From Pseudoruegeria aquimaris (lineage in GTDB: Bacteria > Pseudomonadota > Alphaproteobacteria > Rhodobacterales > Rhodobacteraceae): 64,000 nt of DNA. The stretch spans positions 33,154-97,153 of the forward strand of contig NZ_FWFQ01000016.1 of the NCBI RefSeq assembly GCF_900172235.1, read 5' to 3'. The stretch's first letter is position 1; every line of letters starts with the position of its first letter. Below the pieces are notes generated by a model. It was not told the DNA's origin. It did not search any database and saw only the letters and a list, made by a program, of their open reading frames with translations. The position numbers and the translations under genes are program-made. This document shows positions 30,475-41,029 of this stretch, piece after piece.

Positions 30475-31326
30475 TTATTTGTCTGTTTCGGTGAGGCCCT
30501 GCACGAAGAGCCTCTGCATTGCGACCACGACGAAGACCGGCGGGATCATGGCCAGCAGCGCCGTCATCATGATGATGTTCCACTGGGGCGATTGCTCAGC
30601 CGCTTCCAGCATCTGCTTGATGCTCATCACGATGGTCGTCATGTCGGTTTCCGTCGTGATCAGGAGCGGCCAGAGATACTGGTTCCAGCCGTAGATGAAG
30701 AGGATCACGAAGAGCGCCGCGATGTTGGTGCGGCTGAGCGGAATCAGGATGTCCCAGAAGAAGCGCATCGGCCCGGCGCCGTCGATGCGGGCGCTTTCAA
30801 GCATCTCGTCGGGGATCGTCAGGAAGACCTGGCGGAACATGAAGGTGGCCGTGGCCGAGGCGATCAGCGGGATCGACAGGCCCCAGTAGCTGTTGAGCAT
30901 CCCGAGATCGGCCACCACCTCGAAGGTGGGCAGGATGCGCACTTCGACGGGCAGCATCAGGGTGATGAAGATCAGCCAGAAGAAGCCCATGCGGAAGGGG
31001 AACTTGAAGTAGACGATGGCAAAGGCCGACAGCAGCGAGATCGCGATCTTGCCGAAGGAGATCATCAGCGCCATGAACAGCGAGTTCAGCAGCATCCGCC
31101 AGACCGGCGCCGTCTCGGTGCCCGACAGGCCGCCGCCGAAGAGCGTCTGCTTGAAGTTCTCCCAGAAGTAGCCGCCGGGCAGCATCGGGATCGGCGCCTG
31201 CGTCATGCGGACGGGATCATGGGTCGCGGCGACGAAGGTGATCCAGATCGGCAGGGCAACGATGAGCACCCCGAAGATCAGCACCACGTGGCTGACGATG
31301 TTCAGGATCGGGCGGTTCTCGATCAT
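30475..31326 (-). CDS. ugpE: Glycerol-3-phosphate ABC transporter permease
   Basis: A 283-residue inner-membrane permease with six helices and the EAA loop [22 protein letters not shown] (residues about 188-209). The ATG at 31326 overlaps the ugpA stop (TGATG). It pairs with UgpA to form the channel. An open frame extending upstream to 31971 runs through ugpA and is not the gene. Confidence 0.92.
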   Translation of the reverse strand: MIENRPILNIVSHVVLIFGVLIVALPIWITFVAATHDPVRMTQAPIPMLPGGYFWENFKQTLFGGGLSGTETAPVWRMLLNSLFMALMISFGKIAISLLSAFAIVYFKFPFRMGFFWLIFITLMLPVEVRILPTFEVVADLGMLNSYWGLSIPLIASATATFMFRQVFLTIPDEMLESARIDGAGPMRFFWDILIPLSRTNIAALFVILFIYGWNQYLWPLLITTETDMTTIVMSIKQMLEAAEQSPQWNIIMMTALLAMIPPVFVVVAMQRLFVQGLTETDK

Positions 31327-32207
31327 CAGTATTCCACCTTTCTTTCCACGTAGCGGAACTGCACGACGGTCATGGCGATGACGAGGATCATCAGGATCAC
31401 CGACTGGGCCGCGGAGCCACCGAGATCCAGCCCGACGAAACCGTCGTTGAACACCTTGTAGACGAGGATCGTCGTGGCATTGGCCGGGCCGCCCTGCGTG
31501 ACGGCGTGGATGATGCCGAAGGTGTCGAAGAAGGCGTAGACCGCGTTGATGACGAGCAGGAAGAAGGTGGTGGGCGACACCAGCGGGAAGATGTGATCCC
31601 GGAAGCGGCGCAGCGGCCCGGCCCCGTCGATCGCGGCGGCCTCGATCAGCGAGCGCGGGATCGACTGCATGGCGGCGAGATAGAACAGGAAGTTGTAGGC
31701 GATCTGCTTCCAGGCCGCGGCGAAGATCACCAGCATCATCGCCTGCGAGCCGTTCAGGTAGTGGTTCCAGTCCACGCCGACGAATTCGAGCAGATAGGGG
31801 AAGATCCCGAGCGTCGGGTTGAACATGAACACCCAGAGCGCGCCGGCGAGCACCGGCGCCACGGCGTAGGGCCAGATCAGCAGCGTGCGGTAGGTGGTGG
31901 CCCCGCGCACGATGCGGTCGGCGAACCCGGCCAGGATCAGCGCGGCGGACATCGAAAGCACGGCGACGCATACGGAGAAGAAGATCGTGCGCCCGAAGCT
32001 GTCGAGGTATTGCTCGTCGGTGGCGAGGTAGATGAAGTTCTCGAACCAGACGAACTCCGTCGAGATGCCGAAGGCGTCTTCGATCAGGAAGGATTGGTAG
32101 ACGGCCTGGCTGGCGGGCCAGACGAAGAAGACCAGCGTGATGATCACCTGCGGCGCTACCAGCAGGTAGGGCAGCAGGGACGTCGGGAAGTGGACGCGCT
32201 TCAGCAT
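31326..32207 (-). CDS. ugpA: Glycerol-3-phosphate ABC transporter permease
   Basis: A 293-residue six-helix permease with the EAA loop [38 protein letters not shown] begins the first helix. It follows ugpB after a 74-base gap holding a strong hairpin and is translationally coupled to ugpE. Confidence 0.92.
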   Translation of the reverse strand: MLKRVHFPTSLLPYLLVAPQVIITLVFFVWPASQAVYQSFLIEDAFGISTEFVWFENFIYLATDEQYLDSFGRTIFFSVCVAVLSMSAALILAGFADRIVRGATTYRTLLIWPYAVAPVLAGALWVFMFNPTLGIFPYLLEFVGVDWNHYLNGSQAMMLVIFAAAWKQIAYNFLFYLAAMQSIPRSLIEAAAIDGAGPLRRFRDHIFPLVSPTTFFLLVINAVYAFFDTFGIIHAVTQGGPANATTILVYKVFNDGFVGLDLGGSAAQSVILMILVIAMTVVQFRYVERKVEY

Positions 32208-32241
32208 TCGGCCATCGCTATCTGCTTGAAAACGAAACGAA

Positions 32242-32269
32242 CTGGCGGCCCCACGAAGGGGGCCGCCAG
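32242..32269 (-). other. Intercistronic hairpin between ugpB and ugpA
   Basis: A perfect 11-bp stem (32242-32252 with 32259-32269, loop ACGAAG) followed on the minus strand by TTCGTTTCGTTTTC. Probably a partial terminator or 3' stabiliser that raises binding protein over permease expression. Confidence 0.7.
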
Positions 32270-32281
32270 CGCGAAAGGGAT

Positions 32282-33586
32282 TTACTTGACGGTGCGCTCG
32301 AACTTGCGCAGCAGCGCGTTGCCGCGCTCCACCGCGTTGTCCAGCGCCTGCTGGGCGGTGATGTCGCCGGCCCAGAGGGCTTCGAGCTCCTCGTTGATCA
32401 CGTCACGGATCTGCACGAAGTTGCCGAAACGCAGGCCGCGGGAGTTCGGGGTCGGCGTGTTCAGGCTGAGCTGCTTGATCGCGGTGTCGGTGCCCGGATT
32501 GCTGTCGTAGAACCCTTGCGACTGGGAGAGCTCGTAGGCCGCCGTGGTGATCGGCACGTAGCCCGTCTCCTGGTGCCACCAGGCCTGCACCTCCGGCGAG
32601 GACAGGTAGCTCAGGAACTTGGCGAGCCCCTTGTATTCCTCGGCTTCATGGCCCTGGAGCGCCCAGAGCGTCGCGCCGCCGATGATGGAGTTCTGCGGCT
32701 CATCGGCGATGGCCGTGTCCAGCGGCAGCATCGTCTGGCCGAATTCGAACTCCGCCTGGGACTTGATCGAACCGTAGTAGGCCGAGGAGTTCATCCACAT
32801 GCCGCATTCGCCGTTGGTGAACAGCGGCAGAGAGTCGCCACGGCGCCCGCCGTAGACGAAGAGCTTGCCTTCCTGCATGTCCGCGATGTCCTGCAGGCGC
32901 GCGGCCAACTTCTCGTTGTTGAAGGTGAACTCGGTGTCGTAGCCGGCGAAGCCGTTTTCCTTGGTGCCCATCGGCATGTCGTGCCAGGCCGAGAAGTTCT
33001 CGATCATCACCCAGCTCTGCCAGCCGAAGGAGAAACCGCAGGCCATGCCGTTGTCGACGAGCTTCTGGGCCGCCATCTTCACGTCGTCCCACGTTTTCGG
33101 CACGTCCGCGCCGGCGGCTTCCAGCGCGTCGGCGTTGTACCAGAGCACCGGCGTCGAGCTGTTGAAGGGCATCGACAGCAGCTCGCCCTCGGGCGTCTGG
33201 TAGTAGGAGACGACGGCCGGCAGGTAGGCGGAGCCGTCGAAGGGCTCGCCGGCGTCGGCCATCATCTGTTCGACCGGGTAGATCGCGCCCTTGGCGGCCA
33301 TCATCGTGGCCGTGCCAACCTCGAAGACCTGCACGAGGTGCGGCTGTTCGCCGGCGCGGAAGGCCGCCACGGCGGCCGTCATGGTTTCGGTGTAGTTGCC
33401 CTTGTAGGTGGGCACCACGACGTATTCGTCCTGGCTTGCGTTGAAATCGGCGGCGATCTTGTTGACCCGCTCGCCGTTGGTGCCGCCCATGGCGTGCCAC
33501 CAGTTGATCTCTACCTGAGCCGCCGCGGCGCTTGCGGTTACGGCAAGCGCGGCCGTGCCCGCGAGGAGCATTCTTGCAATCATCAT
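32282..33586 (-). CDS. ugpB: Glycerol-3-phosphate ABC transporter substrate-binding protein
   Basis: A 434-residue periplasmic binding protein starting at the ATG at 33586, with GGAGG seven bases upstream. A signal peptide covers about residues 1-24 (ending ASAAAA). The mature N-terminus [24 protein letters not shown] is characteristic of UgpB. First gene of the operon, divergent from a LysR regulator. Besides glycerol-3-phosphate, family members bind glycerophosphodiesters, consistent with the GDPD gene. Confidence 0.92.
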   Translation of the reverse strand: MMIARMLLAGTAALAVTASAAAAQVEINWWHAMGGTNGERVNKIAADFNASQDEYVVVPTYKGNYTETMTAAVAAFRAGEQPHLVQVFEVGTATMMAAKGAIYPVEQMMADAGEPFDGSAYLPAVVSYYQTPEGELLSMPFNSSTPVLWYNADALEAAGADVPKTWDDVKMAAQKLVDNGMACGFSFGWQSWVMIENFSAWHDMPMGTKENGFAGYDTEFTFNNEKLAARLQDIADMQEGKLFVYGGRRGDSLPLFTNGECGMWMNSSAYYGSIKSQAEFEFGQTMLPLDTAIADEPQNSIIGGATLWALQGHEAEEYKGLAKFLSYLSSPEVQAWWHQETGYVPITTAAYELSQSQGFYDSNPGTDTAIKQLSLNTPTPNSRGLRFGNFVQIRDVINEELEALWAGDITAQQALDNAVERGNALLRKFERTVK

Positions 33587-33675
33587 CCCATCCTCCCTGT
33601 GAGGGTTCCTGTGTTGTGTGGGCAGCATTTGGGAACGAGCTTGATAATTCAAGTTAATTTTTTATGACACGTCTT

Positions 33676-33690
33676 ATAACTATTTGTTAT
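33676..33690. promoter_or_regulatory. LysR-type operator between ugpB and the LysR gene
   Basis: A perfect palindrome ATAAC-N5-GTTAT containing a T-N11-A LTTR box (T33677, A33689), midway between the divergent genes. A second weaker dyad TTGATAATTCAA lies about 40 bases toward ugpB. Confidence 0.65.
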
Positions 33691-33743
33691 GTTGGTGATT
33701 GCGCCCCCTGCAGCCACCAGCCCGACGGAGAGAGGCTAAGACA

Positions 33744-34646
33744 TTGAAATTCAAGCTAAGACAACTCGAAGCCTTCCATGCCGTAGCGGAAACCGGGAGC
33801 ATGACGAAAGCGGCGGAGCGCCTTGGCATATCCCAACCCGCCGTCAGCCGTCTTCTCGCCGATTTCTCGGCCTCGGTGGGGTTCGATCTGTTCACCCGCA
33901 GCCGCGGCGGCCTCGAACCCACCAGCGATTCGCGCTACCTGCTGACGGAGGTCCGCCGCATTCTCGACAGCCTCAAGCACCTCGATGATCTGCGCCGCGA
34001 TCTGACCGAGCGCACGCGCGGCCACATCCGCGTCGCCTGCCTGCCGGGCTTCGCCACCAACCACCTGCCCGCCATGCTGGTGCGCTTCCTGAAGGCGCGC
34101 CCCGGCGTCACCCTGACACTGGAGCCCGACCGCCCCGAACGCATCCTGGAGTGGATCATCGGCGAGCAATACGATTGCGGCATCACCGACGGCTTCCTCG
34201 GCCACCCGGCCACCCACAGCCAGGATCTGTTCGTCCGCTCGGCCTGCATCCTGCCCAAGGGCCACCCGCTGGGCGCCAAGGAGGAGATCACGCCGAACGA
34301 TCTCGCCGGGGAAAAGATGATCCACACCCGGCGCGACAGCCAGTTCTACCAGCACCTCTCGCGCGCCTTCACCGATTGCGGGGTCGAGATCGACAGCCTC
34401 GTCGAGGTGCGCCAGTTCACCACCGCCTGCACCATGGTGAAGGAGGGGCTCGGGGCCGCAGTCGTCAGCGCGATCGACGCCGAGGCCTTCCGTGCCTCGG
34501 GCATCGTCATCCGCCCGTTCCAGCCGGAGCTTTTCCACCGCCTGTCGATCATCCAGCCCGCGTCCGGCCCCAGTTCGCCGGTGGTGCTGGATTTCATCGA
34601 CGAGTTCGTCGAAAGCCTGCGGCCCTTCCTCGCGGAACAGCCGTAG
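33744..34646 (+). CDS. LysR-family transcriptional regulator
   Basis: A 300-residue regulator. I chose the TTG at 33744, which is preceded by GAGAGG and gives the canonical N-terminus KLRQLEAFHAVAETGSMTKAAERLGISQPAVSRLLADF (winged HTH, about residues 4-60). The C-terminal periplasmic-binding-like domain spans about 90-295. Divergent position suggests it controls the ugp operon, perhaps in response to glycerol-3-phosphate or phosphate, but the downstream CoA-transferase operon is convergent and unrelated. Confidence 0.9.
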   Translation: MKFKLRQLEAFHAVAETGSMTKAAERLGISQPAVSRLLADFSASVGFDLFTRSRGGLEPTSDSRYLLTEVRRILDSLKHLDDLRRDLTERTRGHIRVACLPGFATNHLPAMLVRFLKARPGVTLTLEPDRPERILEWIIGEQYDCGITDGFLGHPATHSQDLFVRSACILPKGHPLGAKEEITPNDLAGEKMIHTRRDSQFYQHLSRAFTDCGVEIDSLVEVRQFTTACTMVKEGLGAAVVSAIDAEAFRASGIVIRPFQPELFHRLSIIQPASGPSSPVVLDFIDEFVESLRPFLAEQP

Positions 34647-34662
34647 CGCCGGCGCGGGCGGC

Positions 34663-35790
34663 TCAGAGATACAGCGTCGTCTGCGCCCCGAGGGCGGGTG
34701 CGGCGCGGTCGCTGAGCAGCGCCTCGCCGTCGATGCGGATCGGGCAGCGCGTGGTGCGCAGGCTGCCGCCCTCGCCCGCCCGCACCGTCTGCACCATGTC
34801 CAGCGCCGCGAACCCCTCGGTCCGCGTGAGCGCGGGCCAGTCCAGAACCTCCGCGCACCAGACATCCTCCGGCTCCAGCCGCGCCAGCCAATGGGCCACG
34901 CTTTCGGTGGCGAGGTGATCGCGCAGGATCGCCTTGATCTCGTCGCGCTGCGTGAAGGCCTGCGCCGGATCGGGGAAGGCTTCGAGCGCCGCGCAGCCCA
35001 GCAGCCGGGCGATCTGCGGGATCGGGGCCATTGCCAGCGCCAGATGGCCCTTCCTGCAGGCGTAGATCCCGTAGGGTGCGGCCACGGTGGCATTGGCGTT
35101 GGCCACCGCGCTGCGCGCCGGCATCGCGCCATCGCCGTTCAGGTAGCTCGTGAACAGTTCGAACTGCATGTCGATGGCGGAAGAGAGCAGGTCAACTTCC
35201 ACCTGCGCGCCCTGCCCCGTATTCGCGCGGCACAGCAGCGCGGCAAGGATGCCCTGCACGAGATGGTTGCCGCAGGTGATGTCGAGCACGGCGAAACCCG
35301 CGGGCACCGGGCCGTCGCCGGCATCGCCGGAGAGCCAGGCCATGCCCGAAAGCGCCTGCACCAGCAGATCCTGCCCGGGCTTCGCAACCCAAGGCCCCTC
35401 GGTGCCGTAGCCCGTGACGCTGCCGTAGACGAGGCGCGGGTTCAGTGCTGCGACGGTGGCGTAATCCAGCCCGATCCGCTCCATCACGCCGGGGCGGAAA
35501 TTGTGGATCATCACGTCCGCCGAGGCGATCAAGGCTTTCAGCTTTTCGAGATCGCCCGCGTCCTTCAGATCGGCCGCTACGCTGGCCTTGTTGCGGTTGA
35601 TGGTGTGGAACAGCAGGCTGTCGGGCCCCAATGTCTGGCCCGCGATGACGAGGCCGCGGCAGAGATCGCCCACACCCGGACGCTCGATCTTGATCACCTC
35701 CGCGCCCATGTCCGCCAGCCGAAGGGCCGCCATCGGCCCCGCGAGGAACTGGGCAAAATCCAACACGCGCAAGCCTTCGAGCGGTTTCAT
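34663..35790 (-). CDS. CaiB/BaiF family CoA-transferase (class III)
   Basis: A 375-residue class III CoA-transferase. The ATG at 35790 gives MKPLEGLRVLDFAQFLAGP, the canonical start. KPGQDLLVQALSG contains the catalytic Asp equivalent of formyl-CoA transferase. It moves CoA between an acyl-CoA donor and a carboxylic acid; substrates are unknown. It is the last gene of the long deoxysugar operon. A second related gene lies at 49743, at the far end of the divergent arm, so the two bracket the cluster. Confidence 0.88.
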   Translation of the reverse strand: MKPLEGLRVLDFAQFLAGPMAALRLADMGAEVIKIERPGVGDLCRGLVIAGQTLGPDSLLFHTINRNKASVAADLKDAGDLEKLKALIASADVMIHNFRPGVMERIGLDYATVAALNPRLVYGSVTGYGTEGPWVAKPGQDLLVQALSGMAWLSGDAGDGPVPAGFAVLDITCGNHLVQGILAALLCRANTGQGAQVEVDLLSSAIDMQFELFTSYLNGDGAMPARSAVANANATVAAPYGIYACRKGHLALAMAPIPQIARLLGCAALEAFPDPAQAFTQRDEIKAILRDHLATESVAHWLARLEPEDVWCAEVLDWPALTRTEGFAALDMVQTVRAGEGGSLRTTRCPIRIDGEALLSDRAAPALGAQTTLYL

Positions 35791-35839
35791 TTCCCCAATT
35801 CCTTTCCCTTTTCCAACCTTCTGCGCGGAAATGCCCGCC

Positions 35840-36679
35840 TCAGGCGTCGTCCACGCAGACCTGGCGCTGCCTGCCAAGCCCCTCGATGCCCAGTTCCACC
35901 ACGTCCCCGGCCTTCAGAAAGCGCGGCGGGGTGAAGCCGAGCCCCACGCCCGGCGGGGTGCCGGTGGAGATCACGTCGCCGGGGTGCAGGGTGAAGAACT
36001 GGCTCAGGTAGCTGACCAGATGCGCCACGCCGTAGACCATCGTCCGGGTGGAGCCATCCTGCACGCGCTCGCCGTTCACGCTGAGCCACATGGCAAGATC
36101 CTGGGGATCGCCCACTTCGTCGGGCGTCACCAGCCAGGGGCCGATCTGGCCGAAGTTGTCGCAGCTCTTACCCTTGGACCACTGCCCCTGCCGCTCGATC
36201 TGGAAGGCGCGTTCGCTCACGTCGTTGATGACGCAGTAGCCGGCCACGTGATCCAGCGCCTCCGCCTCGCTCACGTATTTCGCCGGCTTGCCGATCACCA
36301 CGCCAAGCTCCACCTCCCAATCGGTTTTCTCGGAGCCGCGCGGGATGATGATCGGGTCGTTCGGGCCGCAGATGGCCGAGGTGGCCTTCATGAACAGCAC
36401 CGGCTCGCTGGGCACCTCCATGCCGCTTTCGGCGGCGTGATCGGCGTAGTTCAGCCCGATGCACATGAATTTCCCCGTGCCGCCCACGCAGGCACCGAGC
36501 CGGGGGCTGCCCTCCACGAGCGGCAGCTGTGCCGGATCGAGCCCCTTCAGGCGGTCGAGATCGGTGAGCACTCCGCCGGCGATGTCGCCCACGATGCCCG
36601 AGAGATCCCGGATCCGGCCATCGGCATCCAGAAGGCCGGGTTTCTCGGCCCCACGCGGGCCATAACGCAACAGTTTCAT
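35840..36679 (-). CDS. FAH-family hydrolase, probable 2,4-diketo-3-deoxy-L-fuconate/rhamnonate hydrolase
   Basis: A 279-residue fumarylacetoacetate-hydrolase-fold protein. MCIGLNYADHAAESG, TDWEVELGVVIGK and TGTPPGVG are the family's metal and substrate motifs. In the non-phosphorylative L-fucose/L-rhamnose route this enzyme cleaves the 2,4-diketo acid to pyruvate and L-lactate. Position next to the SDR at 36704 and sharing the operon with lactonase-type partners supports that role, although exact stereochemistry cannot be read. Confidence 0.82.
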   Translation of the reverse strand: MKLLRYGPRGAEKPGLLDADGRIRDLSGIVGDIAGGVLTDLDRLKGLDPAQLPLVEGSPRLGACVGGTGKFMCIGLNYADHAAESGMEVPSEPVLFMKATSAICGPNDPIIIPRGSEKTDWEVELGVVIGKPAKYVSEAEALDHVAGYCVINDVSERAFQIERQGQWSKGKSCDNFGQIGPWLVTPDEVGDPQDLAMWLSVNGERVQDGSTRTMVYGVAHLVSYLSQFFTLHPGDVISTGTPPGVGLGFTPPRFLKAGDVVELGIEGLGRQRQVCVDDA

Positions 36680-36703
36680 TCGGTTTTCTCCTGAGTATCC
36701 GGT

Positions 36704-37441
36704 TCAGATGGCCCAGCCGCCGTCGATCACGTGGGCCTGCCCCGTGGTATAGGCGCTTTCGTCCGAGGCGAGGTAGGTGGCCAGCGCCGCGATCTCCTCG
36801 GCCTTGCCGATGCGGCCCATGGGCTGGCGGGCGATGAAATCCTTCATCGCCTGCTCGTAATCGCCCGTGGCGCGCAGGCGTTCGTGCAGCGAAGGGCTTT
36901 CCACCGTGCCCGGGCAGATCGCGTTGCAGCGGATGCCTTTCGTGACCCACTCCGCCGCAACGGCCTTGGTGATGCCGATCACGGCGGCCTTGGAGGCGGT
37001 GTAGGCGAAGCGGTTCTGCGTGCCTGTCACCGAAGACAGCACCGAGGACATGTTGATGATCGAGCCGCCCCCGTTTTCCAGCATCGCCGGCAGGAAAGCG
37101 CGGATCATGCGGTATTGCGCCTTGGCGTTCAGCTCGAAAGCGAAATCGTAATCGGCCTCGCTGCACTCCAGCACCGAGCCCGCATGCACCACGCCGGCGC
37201 AGTTGAACAGCGCATCCAGCGCCCCGATCTCTTCGGCGAGCGCGGCGATCTGCGCCGCGTCCGTCACGTCGAGGTGGCGGGGCGTGATGCCGGCGATGCC
37301 TTCCAGGCCCGCAAGGGCGGCATCGTTGATGTCGGTGGCGATCACCTGCGCCCCTTCGGCGGCGAACATCTCGGCGCTGGCGCGGCCGATGCCCTGCCCG
37401 GCGGCGGTGATCAGTGCCTTCTTTCCGTCCAGTCGTTTCAC
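36704..37441 (-). CDS. SDR-family dehydrogenase, probable 2-keto-3-deoxy-L-fuconate dehydrogenase
   Basis: A 245-residue short-chain dehydrogenase starting at the GTG at 37441, preceded by AGGAAGAG. TAAGQGIG (residues about 12-19) binds NAD(P); YTASK gives the catalytic Tyr and Lys with the upstream Ser (NMSSVLSS). It would oxidise 2-keto-3-deoxy-fuconate to the 2,4-diketo acid that feeds the FAH hydrolase. The in-frame extension to 37483 is less likely because it lacks a ribosome site. Confidence 0.82.
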   Translation of the reverse strand: MKRLDGKKALITAAGQGIGRASAEMFAAEGAQVIATDINDAALAGLEGIAGITPRHLDVTDAAQIAALAEEIGALDALFNCAGVVHAGSVLECSEADYDFAFELNAKAQYRMIRAFLPAMLENGGGSIINMSSVLSSVTGTQNRFAYTASKAAVIGITKAVAAEWVTKGIRCNAICPGTVESPSLHERLRATGDYEQAMKDFIARQPMGRIGKAEEIAALATYLASDESAYTTGQAHVIDGGWAI

Positions 37442-37489
37442 GTGGGCTCTTCCTTTTCGTTCGGGCCTTTGATCCGGGGCCAATGCGGA

Positions 37490-38692
37490 TCAGGCGGATT
37501 TGGGCAGGCAGGCGGGGCCGGCCGGCGTGAAGCTCTTGTAGGTCAGGATGAACTCCTGGTGGCCGAGGCCTTCGGAGCGGGTTTCCTCCCCCGCCGCCGT
37601 TGCCATGATGCGCGCCAGGATCTCTTCGGCAACCTCCGAAAGCGACTTTTCGCCTTCGATCACCGCGCCGGCGTTCACGTCCATGTCGCCCGCGAGCGCG
37701 CGGTAGGTCTCGGGATTGGCGCAGATCTTGATCACCGGCGAGATCGCGGAGCCCACCACCGAGCCGCGCCCGGTGATGAAGAGCGTCAGATGCGCGCCGG
37801 AGGCGATCATCTCCACGATCTCGGCGTTGTCGGCGATGTTGGGAAAGCCGAAGCGCACCTCGCCGTCGGGCACCACGTCCATCAGGTAGAGCCCGCCCGT
37901 GGGCGGCAAATCGCCGGGCTTGATGATGCCGCTGATCGGCGAGGCGCCGGATTTCACGTAGGCGCCGAGGGATTTCTCCTCGATGGTTGAGAGCCCGCCG
38001 GTGGCGTTGCCGGCCGCGAAACTGCCGTAGCCGAGCGTTTCGTAGTAGCGCGCGGCCTTGGCGACGCAGGCTTTCAGTTCTTCGGCCAGTTCGGGCGTGG
38101 CGGCGCGCTCTGCCATGATGTGCTCGCAGCCGATCAGCTCGCCGGTTTCCTCGAAGATGCAGGTCGCCCCCTGCTTCACCAGCGCATCGAAGGCCAGCCC
38201 GGCGGCCGGGTTGCCGGAGATGCCCGAGGTGCCATCGGAGCCGCCGCAGATCGTGGCCACGGTCAGATCGCTCACCTGCATCGGCACGCGGGGCAAGGTG
38301 GCGATTTCCTCCAGCGCCCGCGCCACGAAGGCGGCGCCCTTGCGGATGGTCTCGCGCGAGCCGCCGGCCTTCTGGATCACCAGCGTTTCCACCGGGCGGC
38401 CCGTGGCTGCGATCACCGCTTCAAGCCGGGAGCGGTTGAAACTTTCGCAGCCCAGGCTCACAAGAAGCACCGCGCCCACGTTGGGGTGGGTGCAAAGCCG
38501 CTCCATCATCGCCTGCGCGTAGTCGTTCGGGTAGCACCCCGGAAAGCCGATCAGGTGGACGGGCTGGCCGCGAAACTCCGCCACCACTTCCCGCGCCACG
38601 AAATGCGCGCATTCCACCAGGTAGGCCACGGCCACCACGTTGCGGATGCCCTTGCGCCCATCGCTGCGCGCGTATCCCAACATCTCAGTCAT
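37490..38692 (-). CDS. UxaA-type dehydratase large subunit (altronate dehydratase family)
   Basis: A 400-residue protein of the UxaA C-terminal family. GYARSDGRKGIRNVVAV opens the domain, and conserved Cys residues (GFPGCYPND, LGCESFN, TICGGSDGTSGISGNPA) resemble iron-binding positions of altronate/galactarate dehydratases. It needs a SAF subunit, which is encoded just upstream at 38685 with an 8-base overlap. The family dehydrates sugar acids; in this cluster it duplicates the step expected from the enolase-superfamily enzyme at 41359, so the substrate is uncertain. Confidence 0.85.
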   Translation of the reverse strand: MTEMLGYARSDGRKGIRNVVAVAYLVECAHFVAREVVAEFRGQPVHLIGFPGCYPNDYAQAMMERLCTHPNVGAVLLVSLGCESFNRSRLEAVIAATGRPVETLVIQKAGGSRETIRKGAAFVARALEEIATLPRVPMQVSDLTVATICGGSDGTSGISGNPAAGLAFDALVKQGATCIFEETGELIGCEHIMAERAATPELAEELKACVAKAARYYETLGYGSFAAGNATGGLSTIEEKSLGAYVKSGASPISGIIKPGDLPPTGGLYLMDVVPDGEVRFGFPNIADNAEIVEMIASGAHLTLFITGRGSVVGSAISPVIKICANPETYRALAGDMDVNAGAVIEGEKSLSEVAEEILARIMATAAGEETRSEGLGHQEFILTYKSFTPAGPACLPKSA

Positions 38693-38984
38693 GGCTCAAC
38701 CCTGCCTCCTCGGCCCGGTAATGCGTGGCCGTGTAGCGGCTGCGGATGTTGTGGACATGGACATGGGCGCCTGCCGGGATGTCCTGCGTGGCGACGCCGA
38801 TCGGCAGGCCGTATTTCACCACCAGCGCGCCTGCGGGGATCGGCTGGTCAGTCACCTTATGCGCCATTGAGACATCGGTGAGCGTCACCACGCTGCCAGC
38901 GCCCGAAAGCGGCGTGCCCGCAGGCGCGGCGCGCAGGGCGACCTGCACGTTGTCCTGCGGGGAGAGTTTCAGAAAGGCGCTCAT
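38685..38984 (-). CDS. UxaA-type dehydratase small (SAF-domain) subunit
   Basis: A 99-residue SAF domain protein ([10 protein letters not shown] ... [31 protein letters not shown]). This corresponds to the N-terminal domain of single-chain UxaA. The gene overlaps the large-subunit start by eight bases, and its own ATG overlaps the MaoC stop. A natural two-subunit arrangement, not a frameshift. Confidence 0.85.
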   Translation of the reverse strand: MSAFLKLSPQDNVQVALRAAPAGTPLSGAGSVVTLTDVSMAHKVTDQPIPAGALVVKYGLPIGVATQDIPAGAHVHVHNIRSRYTATHYRAEEAGLSHD

Positions 38985-39433
38985 GCCGCCCCCTTCATCT
39001 TCGCCAGCAGGATGTGGTCGGTGGCCAGCACCACCTTGCCGTCCTGATTGAGCACCTCGCAGGCCTCGATCACCTGCCCCATTCCGATGCGCTTGGCGTC
39101 GGGTTCCTTGCGGGTGATGGTGACGCGTGTTCGGATCGTATCGCCGATGTGCACCGGGCGGATGAAGCGCAGCCTGTCGTAACCGTAGGAAAAGGCCTGC
39201 GGGTTGATCACGCTGGCCGTCATGCCGATACCGATGGAAAACACCATCGTGCCATGGGCGATGCGCTGCCCGAAAGGCTGCGTGGCGCACCAGTCGGCGT
39301 CCATGTGGTGGGGGAAGAAATCCCCCGTGTGGCCGGCGTGGACGACGAAATCCGTCTCGGTGATCGTGCGCCCGAGCGTTTCGCGCACGTGGCCGATCTC
39401 GTAATCCTCGTAGTAGATGTCTTCGGTGTGCAT
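38981..39433 (-). CDS. MaoC-family hotdog dehydratase
   Basis: A 150-residue single-hotdog MaoC protein. [21 protein letters not shown] and [15 protein letters not shown] contain the hydratase motif Asp and His. Members hydrate enoyl-CoA thioesters, and some act in polyhydroxyalkanoate or bile acid pathways. It is paired with another MaoC gene at 39441 (only seven bases between them); a heteromeric enzyme is possible. Its presence in a sugar operon suggests a CoA-thioester step. Confidence 0.83.
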   Translation of the reverse strand: MHTEDIYYEDYEIGHVRETLGRTITETDFVVHAGHTGDFFPHHMDADWCATQPFGQRIAHGTMVFSIGIGMTASVINPQAFSYGYDRLRFIRPVHIGDTIRTRVTITRKEPDAKRIGMGQVIEACEVLNQDGKVVLATDHILLAKMKGAA

Positions 39434-39440
39434 GGCGGCC

Positions 39441-39958
<518 letters not shown>

Positions 39959-39962
<4 letters not shown>

Positions 39963-41026
39963 GCGCTCCTTTCCGCAGGTTTCGCGGCCAGCGGCGTGGC
40001 CGGGGCGGCGCTGCTTTCATAGGCGGCTTCCACCAACGCCATCGTGTGCCAGGCGTCCTCGACGCTGCTGATCAGCACGTCTTCCTCGCCGGTGGCGAAG
40101 CGCTGAAGCTGGCTCATGCGGGAGGCGAAGGCATCGGGGAACCACGCGCCGGTGAGCGGCACCGCCTGCCAGCCGTCGCCGGTGTTGAGTTCCAGAATGT
40201 CGGGCTCGCCACGCGGGTAGTCGAGGTTCACGCCCAGTTGCAGGTAGGCCGCGCCTTCGCTGCCGCAGATGCGGAATTCGCACGCCTGGTGGCGGCGGCC
40301 GAAGGCGTGGTTGTGATTGATCGAGAGCGCGCAGCGGATGCGCGCGCCGTAATCCAGAATGGCGGCCGTGCGCGTCTGGGCGATCCTGCTAGAAGGGTGG
40401 CCGATGGATTTGGCGTGCACGCCTTCGGGATCGCCCAGCAGGCTGCGGATGAAATCGAGATAATGGATCGAATGCAGCGAAAGCTCCACGCGGGGCAGCG
40501 GCTCAAGAAACTTCCACAGGCCCCAAGGCGTATCGAGCGCCAGCCAGGCGTCGAAATCCAGCACCTCGCCCAGCAGCCCCCGGTTCACCGCATCTTGCAG
40601 GGCCAGCATCATCGGCGCGAAACGCAGTTGGAAATTCACCGCCGCCTTGAGGCGCTTTGCACGGCAGATCTGAAGGATTTCCGTCGCCCCGGCCAGATCG
40701 CTGCCCATGGGTTTTTGCAGCAGCACGGGCGCCTCATCGGGCAGGATCCGCAGGATGCCGGCATGGGCATCAGGCGGCGTGGCGAGATCGAAAAGCGCGC
40801 CGGGGTGCGCAGCTGCGGCCTGCGGCGTGTCGAAGGCGATCACGCCGTGGGCGGCGGCCAGCGCCGCGGCTTTTTCAAGATCCGGGTCATAGATCCCCGC
40901 CACAGTGTAGCCGGCCTTGGCGTAGGCGGGCAGATGGGCGTCCGTCACGATGGAGCCGGCCCCGAAGATCACGATGGGGCGCGGGCGGGCGGCCTTGGGC
41001 CAATGCTGTTGCAGATCGTCGAACAT
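39959..41026 (-). CDS. Gfo/Idh/MocA family oxidoreductase
   Basis: A 355-residue NAD(P)-dependent oxidoreductase. [21 protein letters not shown] (about 19-39) is the Rossmann nucleotide loop; [13 protein letters not shown] has the EKP-type motif with Gln in place of Glu before Lys-Pro. The C-terminal half is the beta-sheet substrate domain. In a fucose/rhamnose route it may be the sugar 1-dehydrogenase that makes the lactone for the lactonase at 46902. The substrate is inferred. Confidence 0.82.
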
Positions 41027-41029
41027 GGC

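Noticed and set aside
37490..38984. UxaA gene split by a frameshift
   Set aside because: The SAF and large subunits each have their own start and stop with an 8-base overlap; two-subunit forms are normal in this family.
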